A stretch of DNA of 64,000 bases from Pseudomonadota bacterium (GTDB lineage: Bacteria > Pseudomonadota > Gammaproteobacteria > Burkholderiales > SG8-39), in the NCBI GenBank assembly GCA_947455195.1, contig CANGMI010000005.1, positions 254,609 through 318,608 of the forward strand. The letters run 5' to 3'. The notes under the pieces were generated by a model. The model ran no database searches, had not been told where the DNA came from, and saw only the letters and a program-made list of their open reading frames with translations. Position numbers and translations under genes: made by a program. The stretch's first letter is position 1, and each line of letters starts with the position of its first letter. This document shows positions 9,004-18,028 of this stretch, one piece after another.

Positions 9004-10044
9004 ATGCCTGTTCACCCGCTCGAGGCTGTGCCGGTCGTTCTTGCCCACGTCAGCCGCATGCTGGCCGGCGCTGCAACCTTCGCTGCTGCCATTGCTGTCT
9101 CGGGCGCGGCCTCGCTCCTGGCACCGTCTTCGGCCGTGGCGCAGAGTTGGCCCGCCCGCCCGCTATCGATCGTCGTTCCATTTGCACCAGGCGGCATCTC
9201 CGACATCACCGCTCGGCCCCTCGCCGTGGCGCTGGGTCGGGTACTCGGTCAGTCGGTCGTCGTTGACAACAGGCCCGGGGCGGGTGGGGCAGTGGGTGCC
9301 GCCTACGCTGCGCGCCAGAAGGCTGACGGGTATTCCCTGATGATGGCGCTCTCCAGCCTGGTGGTCATTCCCGAGGCAGAGCGTGTGGCCGGGCGCACGC
9401 CGTCCTACCAGTTGTCGCAGTTCACGCCCATTGCGCGGGTGGCGGCCGACCCGGTGGTGGTGATGGTGAGAGCCGACAGCCCGTGGCGCACGCTCGATGA
9501 CCTGCTCGCCGAGGCCCGCCGCTCGCCAGGTACCCTCAGCTACAGCTCTTCCGGCATCTATGGGGCTCTGCATGTGCCGATGGAAATGCTGGCACAGTCA
9601 GCCGGTGTGCGTTTCCTGCATGTCCCTTACCAGAGCGGCGGGCAGGCCATGAGCGCGCTGCTGGCAGGCCAGGTGGCCGTCACGGCCCAGGCGCCTGGCG
9701 TTGCCTTCCCCCACCTGAAGGCGGGCAAGGTGCGCATCCTCGCGAGTTTCGGTACCGAGCGAATCAAGGCACTGCCCGATGTCCCGACGTTTCGCGAACT
9801 GGGTCACGATTGCGAGTTCTTCATCTGGTCGGCCCTCTTTGCTCCGGTGGACACGCCGTCTGATCTGGTGGCGCGGTTGCGTGCGGCGACGCGCGAGGCG
9901 ATCCGCGAGCCGGTTTTTGTCGAGGCGATGGCGGCGATGGCCTCGCCGGTCGATTACCTCGACGCGCCTGAGCTGGCCGCATCGATGGAGCGGGAACGCA
10001 GACGCCTGGCCGACACCGTGCAGCGCATGGGTCGGCTCGAGTAG
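9004..10044 (+). CDS. Bug-family tripartite tricarboxylate transporter binding protein (1)
   Basis: Periplasmic solute receptor of the TctC/Bug family, 346 residues. Start ATG 9004 has GGAGGAAA 5 bp upstream. The signal peptide is long, ending near SSAVAQS; the mature part begins with WPARPLSIVVPFAPGG, the loop that contacts the carboxylate ligand, followed by VDNRPGAGG. Later family marks are LHVPY and DVPTFRELGH. It is followed by a propeller dehydrogenase and a cytochrome c, so its ligand may be that enzyme's substrate. No TctA/TctB membrane partners are nearby. Confidence 0.9.
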   Translation: MPVHPLEAVPVVLAHVSRMLAGAATFAAAIAVSGAASLLAPSSAVAQSWPARPLSIVVPFAPGGISDITARPLAVALGRVLGQSVVVDNRPGAGGAVGAAYAARQKADGYSLMMALSSLVVIPEAERVAGRTPSYQLSQFTPIARVAADPVVVMVRADSPWRTLDDLLAEARRSPGTLSYSSSGIYGALHVPMEMLAQSAGVRFLHVPYQSGGQAMSALLAGQVAVTAQAPGVAFPHLKAGKVRILASFGTERIKALPDVPTFRELGHDCEFFIWSALFAPVDTPSDLVARLRAATREAIREPVFVEAMAAMASPVDYLDAPELAASMERERRRLADTVQRMGRLE

Positions 10045-10125
10045 GTCAGACCACGCTCCCCGTAGCCGGTTTGTCACCGCAGACGATCGCGCTGCCAGGG
10101 GTTACACTCACGCGCGGCCACCATG

Positions 10126-10141
10126 CCAGGCGGGTGCCTGG
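10126..10141 (+). other. Perfect hairpin in the leader of the propeller dehydrogenase
   Basis: CCAGGC-GGGT-GCCTGG, a 6-bp stem with a tetraloop, ends 48 bp before ATG 10190. It could be the terminator of the Bug gene or a leader structure; no T tract follows. Confidence 0.3.
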
Positions 10142-10189
10142 CGGGTGCGTCACCGACCCGATTTTCCCGCCGTATTCACCGGAGGCTCC

Positions 10190-11461
10190 ATGCCCAAACG
10201 CTCACGGTTCACCCAAGCCCTGGCCGCAACCATCGGTCTGGCGACATTGCCGTTCGCTGTCGCCGTTGCTCAGCAGGCACCGGCTCTGCCTCCCGGTTTC
10301 AGCGCGCTGGATCTCTCGAATCCTGCTGCCAGCAATCAGTCGACCGATCTGAAGCCGATTCCGGTCTCGCCGCTCGTGACGCCCGTCGAGAAATTGCCGA
10401 TCGATCGCATCAAGCTGCCGGCAGGCTTCAAGGCCGAGGTCTGGTCCTCCGGGCACCCCGGCGGTCGCACGATGGTCATGGGCGATCGCGGCACGATGTT
10501 CATGGGCACTCGCGGCATCGGTCGCGTCTACGCCGTGACCAACGTGGATGGGAAACGCGAGGCCAAGGTGCTGCTCTCCGGCCTGACCCAGCCCAATGGC
10601 CTGGTATTTCGCGATGGCGCCCTCTACGTCCTCGCCATCCACCGCGTGCTTCGCTTTGATGCCATCGAGGATCACCTCGACAACCCCGGCACGCCGGTCG
10701 ATCTCACCGACAAGTTCGGCCTGCCGCCCGAGGTTCATCACAACTGGAAGTATGCTGCCTTCGGACCTGACGGCAAGCTCTACATTCAGGTGGGTGCCAA
10801 CTGCAACATCTGCGAGATCAATCCGGGCGAGCGTGGTCATATCCGTCGCTACAACCTGGACGGCTCCGGCATGGAGATCGTTGCTCGCGGCGTACGCAAC
10901 ACGGTCGGGTTCGACTGGCACCCGGTAACGGGCGAGTTGTGGTTCAACGACAACGGGCGCGACTGGGCGGGCAACGAAGGCCCGTCGGACGAACTCAATC
11001 GTGTACCCAAGGACATGATCGGTGCGAACTTCGGGTTCCCGTACTGCCACGCCAATGGCATTCCCGATCGAGACATCCGTCGCCCCAACCCGTGCGCGGG
11101 CGTCGTGCTGCCGGCAGCGCTCACCGGGCCCCATGCAGCCGGTCTCGGACTGCTCTTCTATACCGGCAGCATGTTCCCCAAGTCGTACGCCAATGTCGCC
11201 TTCATCGCCCGCCACGGTTCGTGGAACCGGGAGGCGCGCTTTGGCTATGATGTGATCGTTGCCCGTCCCCAGGCCAATGGCAGTGCCAAGCTCGAGCCGT
11301 TCCTCACAGGGTTCCTCGACACCGGCAAGAACGAGTTCTACGCCCGGCCCGCGTACCTGCTCCAGATGAAGGACGGTTCGCTGCTTCTGTCCGATGAGCA
11401 TAGCGGTGCAACTTACCGCATCACGTACGAGCCGCCGCTCAAGACCGCGATGGCGAAGTGA
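10190..11461 (+). CDS. Secreted sorbosone dehydrogenase-like (PQQ-type) beta-propeller protein
   Basis: Periplasmic quinoprotein-like dehydrogenase of the glucose/sorbosone dehydrogenase family, 423 residues with a Sec signal peptide (MPKRSRFTQ then a hydrophobic run to about AVAQQ). Start ATG 10190 lies 5 bp after GGAGG. The body has the family stretches LPAGFKAEVWSSG, NPGERGHIRRYNLDG, RGVRNTVGFDWHP and the two ends of the active-site face NDNGRDW and NFGFPYCH; cysteines occur in NCNICEI and FPYCH. A dihaem cytochrome c overlaps its stop, which suits a PQQ enzyme passing electrons to a c-type cytochrome. Sugar or alcohol substrate unknown. Confidence 0.8.
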   Translation: MPKRSRFTQALAATIGLATLPFAVAVAQQAPALPPGFSALDLSNPAASNQSTDLKPIPVSPLVTPVEKLPIDRIKLPAGFKAEVWSSGHPGGRTMVMGDRGTMFMGTRGIGRVYAVTNVDGKREAKVLLSGLTQPNGLVFRDGALYVLAIHRVLRFDAIEDHLDNPGTPVDLTDKFGLPPEVHHNWKYAAFGPDGKLYIQVGANCNICEINPGERGHIRRYNLDGSGMEIVARGVRNTVGFDWHPVTGELWFNDNGRDWAGNEGPSDELNRVPKDMIGANFGFPYCHANGIPDRDIRRPNPCAGVVLPAALTGPHAAGLGLLFYTGSMFPKSYANVAFIARHGSWNREARFGYDVIVARPQANGSAKLEPFLTGFLDTGKNEFYARPAYLLQMKDGSLLLSDEHSGATYRITYEPPLKTAMAK

Positions 11462-12111
11462 GATCGGGCACGTTGATGCGTTCAGGCAACCGCCCCGTCT
11501 GCTCGGTTTCGGGTGGTCTGCGCCACCTGAATGGGGTTGTACGCGCGGCGGTGCTGGCCCTGTGCGTCCTCGTGCCCCTCGAGGGCGGGGCGCAGTCCTC
11601 GCCCCGTCCGGCCTTGGCTGAGCGTCTGGCTGTCTGTCAGGCCTGTCATGGCGCTGACGGCAATTCGCGCATCGCCGGTATTCCTTCTCTGGCGGGGCAG
11701 CCGGCGTTTTTCCTGATGAATCAGTTGTTCCTCATGCGCGAGGGGGTTCGTCGCGTCGAGGCCATGGGCGATCTCATCAAGAACTTTCGCGATGAGGAGC
11801 TCGATGCGGTCGCGCGTCATTATGCCGCGCTGCCATCAAGAGCAAGTGATGAAGCGGTAGACCCGGCGCTGGCCGAAAGAGGCGCTGCGCTTGCCAATGC
11901 GAAGCGCTGCGGTTCCTGCCACCTGCCCAACCTGGCGGGGCAGGAGCAGATGCCACGCGTTGCCCGGCAGCGCATCGATTATCTCGTGCATGCCATGAAG
12001 GCCTTTCGCGACAACCAGCGTTCGGGTGCCGATACGGCCATGAGTGCCGTGGTCTACGGCATGAGTGACGCCGATCTGACGGCGCTCGCTCATCACGCGG
12101 CGACGAAGTAG
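11458..12111 (+). CDS. Dihaem cytochrome c (c4-like)
   Basis: Periplasmic electron carrier, 217 residues, with two CxxCH haem sites: CQACH (60-64) and CGSCH (151-155), i.e. two tandem class I domains as in cytochrome c4. Candidate axial methionines follow in each half. Translation starts at GTG 11458, overlapping the stop of the propeller gene (GTGA); ATG 11476 is an alternative that gives a more ordinary signal peptide (hydrophobic AAVLALCVLVPL at about 30-41). The overlap supports it being the electron acceptor of the upstream dehydrogenase. Confidence 0.9.
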   Translation: MRSGTLMRSGNRPVCSVSGGLRHLNGVVRAAVLALCVLVPLEGGAQSSPRPALAERLAVCQACHGADGNSRIAGIPSLAGQPAFFLMNQLFLMREGVRRVEAMGDLIKNFRDEELDAVARHYAALPSRASDEAVDPALAERGAALANAKRCGSCHLPNLAGQEQMPRVARQRIDYLVHAMKAFRDNQRSGADTAMSAVVYGMSDADLTALAHHAATK

Positions 12112-12128
12112 GGCCAGCGTGCTCTGCG

Positions 12129-12154
12129 GGAGCCGGTCAGACGAGCCGGCCTCC
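12129..12154. terminator. Bidirectional hairpin between convergent genes
   Basis: GGAGCCGG and CCGGCCTCC form a stem with one bulged base and a 9-base loop, lying between the convergent cytochrome and FAD-monooxygenase stops. Position and symmetry suggest a shared terminator. Confidence 0.45.
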
Positions 12155-12196
12155 AGGTGATGCACCACGCACCTCCTCGGTGTGGTTGATCCCTCG

Positions 12197-13408
12197 TCAG
12201 GTGATGGCCGCGGCGCGTCGTACGCTCTCGATCATCGAGGTGCCAAGAAGAAAGGCGCGGGTGCGTACCGGGTCGTCGGCCAGCGCTCGCATCTCGGCAT
12301 GACGTTGTTCGCGTACGGCCGGATCGCGCTCTTCGAGCGTGCGCTTGTTGCGAATCGAGCCGGCCTGGATGAATTCGATGTTGGCCGTGCGACGCTGCCG
12401 CACATAGAGGTCCAGTGCCGAGATGTCGGCTTCGCCCCGCCAGACGCGCCCCAGCTTGTCGGCCAGGTTGATCGCGTCGTGTACCCCGCCATTGAGGCCC
12501 ATGGCACCGACCGGGTTGTTCAGGTGCGCGGCATCGCCCGCCAGGATCACGCGACCCCGCCGCCAGTCGCGCGCGACCCGCTGGTGCACCCTGTAGATGC
12601 TGCGGTAGGCCACTGGGTATTCACGCTCCCAGGGCAGCAGGCGCGTGAGGCGCGCCTGGGTGCCCTCATCGGAGAGCGCCTGCTCGTCCGACTCGTCGTC
12701 GGGTACGGGAAACCCGATGCGCCACAGGCCGGGCGGCCCCAGGTGTGGCACTTTGAACAGGCCCGCCCACTCTGCCGGGTCGGCGATGTAGCAATTGAAC
12801 GTGTATCCATGCTGCCCGATGTCGTAGGGCGTGCTGATGTTCACGTTGCGCTCGGGCCAGGTGAAGCCTTCGAATTCGGTGTCGAGCGACTTGCGGACCA
12901 CGCCCGACCCACCATCGGCACCGATCAGCCAGGCACCGGATACCTGGCGCTCGCCGTCGACGCACTGGCAGCGTGCGATTGCATGGTCGGTCATCTGCTC
13001 GATGGCCGTGACGCGATGGGAAAAAAGCACCTGAGCATGCGGGTACGCAGTGAGTGCATCGGCCAGGATGCGGGTGAGTTGATGCTGTTCCAGATGCAGT
13101 CGCCAGGGATACTCGGTGTCCTCGGCAAGCACGCCCAGATCCCATTCGACGATCAGCCCCTCCCGGCGATCACGGTACTGCCAGCGCTGCACGATGTAAC
13201 CGCGCTCGTGCATCGTCTGACCGATCCCGAGGGAGGCCAGCATCTCGAGCGTGGGCGGATGGTAGGAGGCGGCTCGCAGGTCATGGGTGAGGGCGGGTTC
13301 GGCCTCCAGAACCACCACCGGGATGTCCTGTCGTGCCAGCGCAAGTGCGGTTGTGAGGCCGACCGGGCCTGCACCAACGATGACTGCTCGAGGGGGGTGA
13401 GTGATCAT
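12197..13408 (-). CDS. FAD-dependent aromatic monooxygenase (PHBH/MhpA fold)
   Basis: Class A flavoprotein monooxygenase, 403 residues, cytosolic. The N-terminal Rossmann motif is VIVGAGPVGL (about 9-18) with the ADP-ribose acidic end VVLEAE; the mid-chain DG motif appears as LIGADGGSGVVR, and the second FAD motif is GRVILAGDAAH followed by NPVGAMGLNGG. This set predicts NAD(P)H-dependent hydroxylation of a phenolic or similar ring. It starts 8 bp after the stop of the Bug gene 13417-14400, so both form one minus-strand operon in which the Bug protein probably brings in the ring acid. Substrate unknown. Confidence 0.88.
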   Translation of the reverse strand: MITHPPRAVIVGAGPVGLTTALALARQDIPVVVLEAEPALTHDLRAASYHPPTLEMLASLGIGQTMHERGYIVQRWQYRDRREGLIVEWDLGVLAEDTEYPWRLHLEQHQLTRILADALTAYPHAQVLFSHRVTAIEQMTDHAIARCQCVDGERQVSGAWLIGADGGSGVVRKSLDTEFEGFTWPERNVNISTPYDIGQHGYTFNCYIADPAEWAGLFKVPHLGPPGLWRIGFPVPDDESDEQALSDEGTQARLTRLLPWEREYPVAYRSIYRVHQRVARDWRRGRVILAGDAAHLNNPVGAMGLNGGVHDAINLADKLGRVWRGEADISALDLYVRQRRTANIEFIQAGSIRNKRTLEERDPAVREQRHAEMRALADDPVRTRAFLLGTSMIESVRRAAAIT

Positions 13409-13416
13409 GTTCTGCC

Positions 13417-14400
13417 TCAGTCTGCGGTGATGCCTGCGTCGTTGATCAGCCTCGCCCAGCGTGCAAGATCGTTGCGCACATCGGCGGCGAATTGTTCCGG
13501 GGTACTCTCGAGCAGGCGAATGCCCTGCTTCAGAAGTGCCTCGCGCATGTCCGGGGCTGCGAGCATCTGGTGGGTGTCGGTGTGTACCCGAGCCACGATG
13601 TCGGCAGGCAGTCGGGCCGGGCCCAGAATGCCGTACCAGGTATCGAGCGAATCCATGAAGTCGATGCCCTGCTCGCGAAAGGTCGGTGCGTCGGGCGCCA
13701 GCGGTGAGCGATTCGCCCCGGTGATTGCGAGCAGACGCAGTTTGCCTGCGCGCGACTGTGGCAGGGCGGTGTGGATCAGCGTGAACATCATCTCGATCTG
13801 CCCGCCCAGCAGGTCGCTCATGGCGCCTGAGAGTCCCTTGTAGGGCACGTGCACGGCCTTGAGGCCGAGTCGCAGCTTGAGCAGTTCCATGCCCAGATGG
13901 TGGGGCGTGCCGTTGCCCGGCGAGGCGTAGTGATATCGATCGGGGTTCGCCCGCAGCATGGCGATGAAGTCCGGGAGGCTCTGCGCTGGCAGCGCATTCG
14001 GGTGTGCCACCAGTGCATAGCCGGCGACGCCGACCTTGGTGATCGGGGTGAAGTCGGTGGCGACGTCATAGGGCATGCGTGCGTAGAGCGCCGGGACGAT
14101 CGTGAACGAACCCGCGTTCACCATCAGGGTGTAGCCGTTGGGTTGACTGCGTGCGACGGCTTCGGCGCCGATATTGCCGCTGCTGCCCGGGCGGTTGTCA
14201 ACGATCACCGGCTGTCCCCAGCGGTCGGCGAGTCGAGGGGCCAGCAGGCGCGCCACGATGTCGATACCGGTGCCTGGAGAGTAGGGCACGACGAAGGTCA
14301 CGCCGCGCTGTGGCCAGGTCGCGGCCTGCTGGGCACGAGTTGACGATGAGGCAGCGGCCCCTGCAAGCAGGACCGTGAGAAGGACAAGGCGCATCTTCAT
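13417..14400 (-). CDS. Bug-family binding protein (2)
   Basis: Periplasmic receptor, 327 residues. ATG 14400 (MKMRLVLL) gives a compact Sec signal peptide ending at about STRAQQ; the open frame continues upstream without signal character. Marks include GVTFVVPYSPGTG, VDNRPGSSGNIG, ASPGNGTPHHLGMELLK and VHVPYKGL. It closely resembles the Bug protein at 62301-63389 (shared TPHHL.ME and VHVPYKGL segments and the same spacing), which points to a duplication with dispersal. It is the first gene of the operon with the FAD monooxygenase. Confidence 0.9.
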   Translation of the reverse strand: MKMRLVLLTVLLAGAAASSSTRAQQAATWPQRGVTFVVPYSPGTGIDIVARLLAPRLADRWGQPVIVDNRPGSSGNIGAEAVARSQPNGYTLMVNAGSFTIVPALYARMPYDVATDFTPITKVGVAGYALVAHPNALPAQSLPDFIAMLRANPDRYHYASPGNGTPHHLGMELLKLRLGLKAVHVPYKGLSGAMSDLLGGQIEMMFTLIHTALPQSRAGKLRLLAITGANRSPLAPDAPTFREQGIDFMDSLDTWYGILGPARLPADIVARVHTDTHQMLAAPDMREALLKQGIRLLESTPEQFAADVRNDLARWARLINDAGITAD

Positions 14401-14420
14401 CGTCAGGGGCCTCTCGCGCG

Positions 14421-14449
14421 TTGACGCCGCGGCACTCGGCGGGTATGGT
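14421..14449 (+). promoter_or_regulatory. Sigma-70-like promoter for the Bug-UbiD-Rieske operon
   Basis: TTGACG (14421-14426) and TATGGT (14444-14449) are separated by exactly 17 bp, 67 bp before ATG 14516, in the divergent interval. The -35 matches 5/6 and the -10 4/6 consensus bases. Confidence 0.5.
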
Positions 14450-14515
14450 CGGCGCAGCCTTGGCGCCCTGGCGCCTGCGGGCACCGCCTTCCATTAGACC
14501 AAAAGATCGTCTGCC

Positions 14516-15502
14516 ATGTCACTCCACTGTCTTGCCCGAAGGCGTCTCGTTGCATTGACTGCATTCATCAGTGCCTGCGTCGGGAGTTTCGCCGCCCATG
14601 CCCAGACCAGTTGGCCTACCCGTCCGATCCGTATCGTGGTGCCTTACGCACCGGGTGGGATTACCGACAGCGTGGCGCGCATCAGTGCCCCGAAGATCCA
14701 GGAGGCGCTCGGTCAGCCGGTTCTCGTCGACAATCGGCTCGGCAATGGCGGGGCGCTCGCGACCGAGTACGTGGCACGCAGCGCCCCCGATGGCTATACG
14801 CTGCTGATGGGGTCGGCCGCACCCCAGACGCTCAATCAGTTCATCCAGAAACTCGGTTACGACGGCCTGCGTGACTTTGCGCCGGTCAGTCTGATCAACA
14901 CCAACCCGCTCGTGCTCATGGCCAATCCGTCGCTGCCGGTGGCCAATGTGCGTGAACTGATCGCACTCGCGCGCTCGCAACCGGGGCGTCTGAACTTTGC
15001 CGGGGCTGGTGGGCTCACCCAGTTCAGTGGCGAGATCTTCAAGCACATGGCGGGCATCGACATCGTGTACGTGCCCTACAAGGGCGGTGCTCCGGCAACC
15101 GCTGCCGCCGTGGCCGGTGACACGCAACTGACATTCGCCAATTATTCCGATGCCTTGCCCCAGATGCGGGCCGGCAAGTTGCGGGCGCTGGGCATCACGA
15201 GCGCGCGGCGCTTCGCGCAGTCACCCGAGGTGCCCACCATTGCCGAGGCGGGGGTGCCCGGCTATGTGGTCGACTCGTGGAACGGGCTGTTTGCCCCTGC
15301 TGCAACACCGGTCGACATCGTCAACCGGATTTCGATGGCGGTTCAGCAGGGCTTTCGCGATCCGGCGCTGCGGCATCGCATGGAAGAGATCGGCGCGACG
15401 CCTGTTGGCGATTCCCCCGAGCAATTCCGCGCACTGGTCCAGGCCGAGCTGCAGAAGTGGGGGCAGTTCGTGCGCGACACCGGCATTCGGGTCGAGCAGT
15501 AG
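14516..15502 (+). CDS. Bug-family binding protein (3)
   Basis: Periplasmic receptor, 328 residues, with a Sec signal peptide ending near FAAHAQTS. The ligand loop is RIVVPYAPGGITDSVAR, then VDNRLGNGG, and VYVPYKGG later. It is first in an operon with UbiD, another Bug, a Rieske oxygenase and an extradiol dioxygenase, so an aromatic carboxylate is the plausible ligand (inference). Start ATG 14516 has only a weak upstream ribosome site. Confidence 0.9.
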   Translation: MSLHCLARRRLVALTAFISACVGSFAAHAQTSWPTRPIRIVVPYAPGGITDSVARISAPKIQEALGQPVLVDNRLGNGGALATEYVARSAPDGYTLLMGSAAPQTLNQFIQKLGYDGLRDFAPVSLINTNPLVLMANPSLPVANVRELIALARSQPGRLNFAGAGGLTQFSGEIFKHMAGIDIVYVPYKGGAPATAAAVAGDTQLTFANYSDALPQMRAGKLRALGITSARRFAQSPEVPTIAEAGVPGYVVDSWNGLFAPAATPVDIVNRISMAVQQGFRDPALRHRMEEIGATPVGDSPEQFRALVQAELQKWGQFVRDTGIRVEQ

Positions 15503-15552
15503 GTTCTTCAAGGTCAGCGTGCGAGGAACACCTCGCGCAGATGGAGCACGGC

Positions 15553-16968
15553 ATGAAACCAGCAACCAGACGTCCGATCGACACCGGCTTTCGCGCATCG
15601 CTGCAGCGGATGCAGGCGGCCGGGCGGGTACTCGCCTATCCGGCGGTGGCAGACGTCGAATTCGAGATCGCCGGCATCATGAAGAAGCTCGATGGCGGGC
15701 CGGCCTTGCTCTTTCCCCAGGTCGCGGGATACCCGATGCCGGTGCTGGGCAATCTCATCGCCTGTCGCGAGAACTGCGAGGCCGCGTTCGACACCGATTA
15801 CATCGGCCTGCGCGAGATGATGGCCGGTGCCTTCGGCAACCCGGTACCGCCGGTCGAGGTGTCTGACGCCCCGGTGCACGAGAACGTGCATCGGGAGGAC
15901 ATCGACATCACGCGTGCCTTGCCCGTGTTGCGTCATACCGATGGTGACAATGGCCGCTTCATCACGGCAGGCATCGTCATCGTTCAGGATCCCGAGACCG
16001 GCGTGTACAACGCGTCTTACCATCGTTTGCAGGTTCTTGGCCCTGACCGCACCGCGATCAAGCTCGATTTCGGTCGGCACTTGCGACTGGCCTACGAGCG
16101 CGCGCAGCGCGCCGGCAAGCCCCTGCCGATCACTGTGTGCATCGGCACCGATCTGGCCGTGCATTACACGGCAGCGACGATGGGCGCGCAGATGCCCGAG
16201 GCCGATGATGAGCTGGCGATTGCCGGCGGACTGCGCGGTGAGCCGATTCCGGTGGTGCGTGCCAGGACCCAGCCCCTCGTCTATCCGGCGCACACGGAAA
16301 TCGCGCTGGAGGGCGTGCTGCTGCCGACCCAGACCGTACGCGAGGGGCCTTTCGGCGAGTTCGTGGGCTATCTGTCGCCTGAAGGGGATGCGCCCATCTT
16401 CCAGATCACGGCCTTCTGTCACCGCAACAACCCGGTCTATCACGCCGTGAACGGTGTCGGGCGCGAGACCATCATGTTGCGCAAGTACGTGATGGAAGCC
16501 AGTCTGATGAAGGCGTTGAAGGCAGCGGTGCCCATCGTGCACGATGTCGAGATGACGGCGGGTGGCTTGCATCGATTCCATGCCGTGATTCAGGTGAAGA
16601 AGACGAGCCCGCAGCAGGAAGGCTTTCAGCGCAACGCCATTCTTGCGGCCTTTGCGACGCTGAAGGATCTTGACCTGGTCATCGCGGTTGATGAGGACAT
16701 CGATATCCGCGATCCCAACGATGTCGAATACGCGCTTGCCATGCGCATGGAGGCGTCGCGAGATCTGTTCATCGTGCCCGGTGCTCGCACCCATGAGTAT
16801 GTGCGGGTCAGTGACAACGGCATCCGGGCCAAGGTTGGAATCGACGCCACCGTGCCGCTTGAGGAAAAGGCGCGCTTTGCGCGAGCCCCGTTTCGGACGG
16901 TCGAAATCGATCTCAAGGCCTTCGCGTCGCAGGCGCAGGGCATGCCGCCCTGGCTCGCGCGGGGCTGA
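15553..16968 (+). CDS. UbiD-family prenylated-FMN decarboxylase
   Basis: Reversible decarboxylase of aromatic or unsaturated acids that uses prenylated FMN. The catalytic E-R-E set is recognisable: R158 in SYHRLQVLG and E264/E269 in REGPFGEF, the latter being the family hallmark. Length is 471 residues from ATG 15553, which has GGAG 6 bp upstream; ATG 15541 is an in-frame alternative. It lies between two Bug genes and upstream of a Rieske oxygenase and an extradiol dioxygenase, so it probably decarboxylates an aromatic acid taken up by this operon, or an intermediate of its breakdown. The cofactor-making UbiX partner is not in the window and must be supplied from elsewhere. Confidence 0.9.
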   Translation: MKPATRRPIDTGFRASLQRMQAAGRVLAYPAVADVEFEIAGIMKKLDGGPALLFPQVAGYPMPVLGNLIACRENCEAAFDTDYIGLREMMAGAFGNPVPPVEVSDAPVHENVHREDIDITRALPVLRHTDGDNGRFITAGIVIVQDPETGVYNASYHRLQVLGPDRTAIKLDFGRHLRLAYERAQRAGKPLPITVCIGTDLAVHYTAATMGAQMPEADDELAIAGGLRGEPIPVVRARTQPLVYPAHTEIALEGVLLPTQTVREGPFGEFVGYLSPEGDAPIFQITAFCHRNNPVYHAVNGVGRETIMLRKYVMEASLMKALKAAVPIVHDVEMTAGGLHRFHAVIQVKKTSPQQEGFQRNAILAAFATLKDLDLVIAVDEDIDIRDPNDVEYALAMRMEASRDLFIVPGARTHEYVRVSDNGIRAKVGIDATVPLEEKARFARAPFRTVEIDLKAFASQAQGMPPWLARG

Positions 16969-17017
16969 GCGAGCGGCAGCGCCTGCCTTGACAACAACAG
17001 GAGGGGGGAGACAGACC

Positions 17018-18025
17018 ATGAACGAGCGCACGGGCCGCTCCGGCTCGCGATCGGCTTGCGCGCGGGCGCTTGTCGTTGCGTTGCTTTGTGCAGCATGGGG
17101 TACGGCGGCACAGGCGCAGGAGGTGTGGCCTGCGCGACCGATCAAATTGCTGGTGGGCTTCACCCCGGGCGGGTCGAACGATGCCGGTGCGCGGGTGTTC
17201 GCCCAGCGCCTCGCCGCGGCGCTCGGGCAACCGGTGGTGATCGAGAATCGTGCCGGTGGTGGGGGGCTCATCGCTGCGGTGGCGGTGGCCGCAGCACCTG
17301 CCGACGGTTACACCTTGCTCTGGGGCAGTATTCCGCAGGTGGTCTTGCCCGCCGTCTTCCGGCAGGATCCGAACTTTGATCCCTTGCGTGATCTCACGCC
17401 GGTGGCAGCGACGGTCAAGGTCGATTCGGTGCTTGCCGTGCCGGCCGTGAGTGGCATCACGACCATGCGCCAGTTTGTTGCCCGGCTCCAGGATCGCTCG
17501 CAGCGGGCCTTTTACGGAACCCAGGGCGCCGGCACGCCCGGGCATCTGATGAATGCCTGGGTCGCGACGAAAGCGCGTGCCGCCGATGCAGTTGCCGTCC
17601 ACTACAAGGGCGCCACCAACAGCGAGGCAGACTTTCTCACCGGCAAGATTACCTTTCGATTCGATACGGCCACGACCGTGCGACGCCTCGGCAACAAGGT
17701 GACCTGCCTTGCCACACTCACCGAGCGGCGCATTCCCGAAGTGCCCGAGTGCCCCACCTTTGCAGAGGTCGGGATGCCGCTCGATATCGACTGGACGCTG
17801 TGGAATTCGATTCACGGGCCGGCGCGAATGCCCGCTGCGGTCATCGAGCGCCTCGCGAGCGCCACGGCGCGCATTCTGGCTGATCCCGAGTTCATCCAGG
17901 CGAGCGAGAAGTTCGGCATATCCCCCTTGCCGGGCTTCACGCCCGCCCGCACACGGGCGCTTCAGGAACAGCAGATCCGCGACTGGGGTGACCTGGTGCG
18001 GCGACTCGACATCACGATGGAGTAG
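17018..18025 (+). CDS. Bug-family binding protein (4)
   Basis: Periplasmic receptor, 335 residues; ATG 17018 follows an AGGAGGGGGGAG purine run at about 17000-17011. The signal peptide ends near AAQAQEV. Marks: IKLLVGFTPGGSNDAGAR, ENRAGGGG and VHYKGATN; the last replaces the more usual VPYKG with VHYKG. It is the second Bug gene of the UbiD-Rieske operon, and its stop is 3 bp before the Rieske start, so tight coupling is likely. Confidence 0.9.
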   Translation: MNERTGRSGSRSACARALVVALLCAAWGTAAQAQEVWPARPIKLLVGFTPGGSNDAGARVFAQRLAAALGQPVVIENRAGGGGLIAAVAVAAAPADGYTLLWGSIPQVVLPAVFRQDPNFDPLRDLTPVAATVKVDSVLAVPAVSGITTMRQFVARLQDRSQRAFYGTQGAGTPGHLMNAWVATKARAADAVAVHYKGATNSEADFLTGKITFRFDTATTVRRLGNKVTCLATLTERRIPEVPECPTFAEVGMPLDIDWTLWNSIHGPARMPAAVIERLASATARILADPEFIQASEKFGISPLPGFTPARTRALQEQQIRDWGDLVRRLDITME

Positions 18026-18028
18026 GCC

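Noticed and set aside
12182-13843. 553-codon plus-strand open frame antisense to the FAD monooxygenase
   Set aside because: Mirror of a gene with complete FAD motifs; no ribosome site and no recognisable domain.
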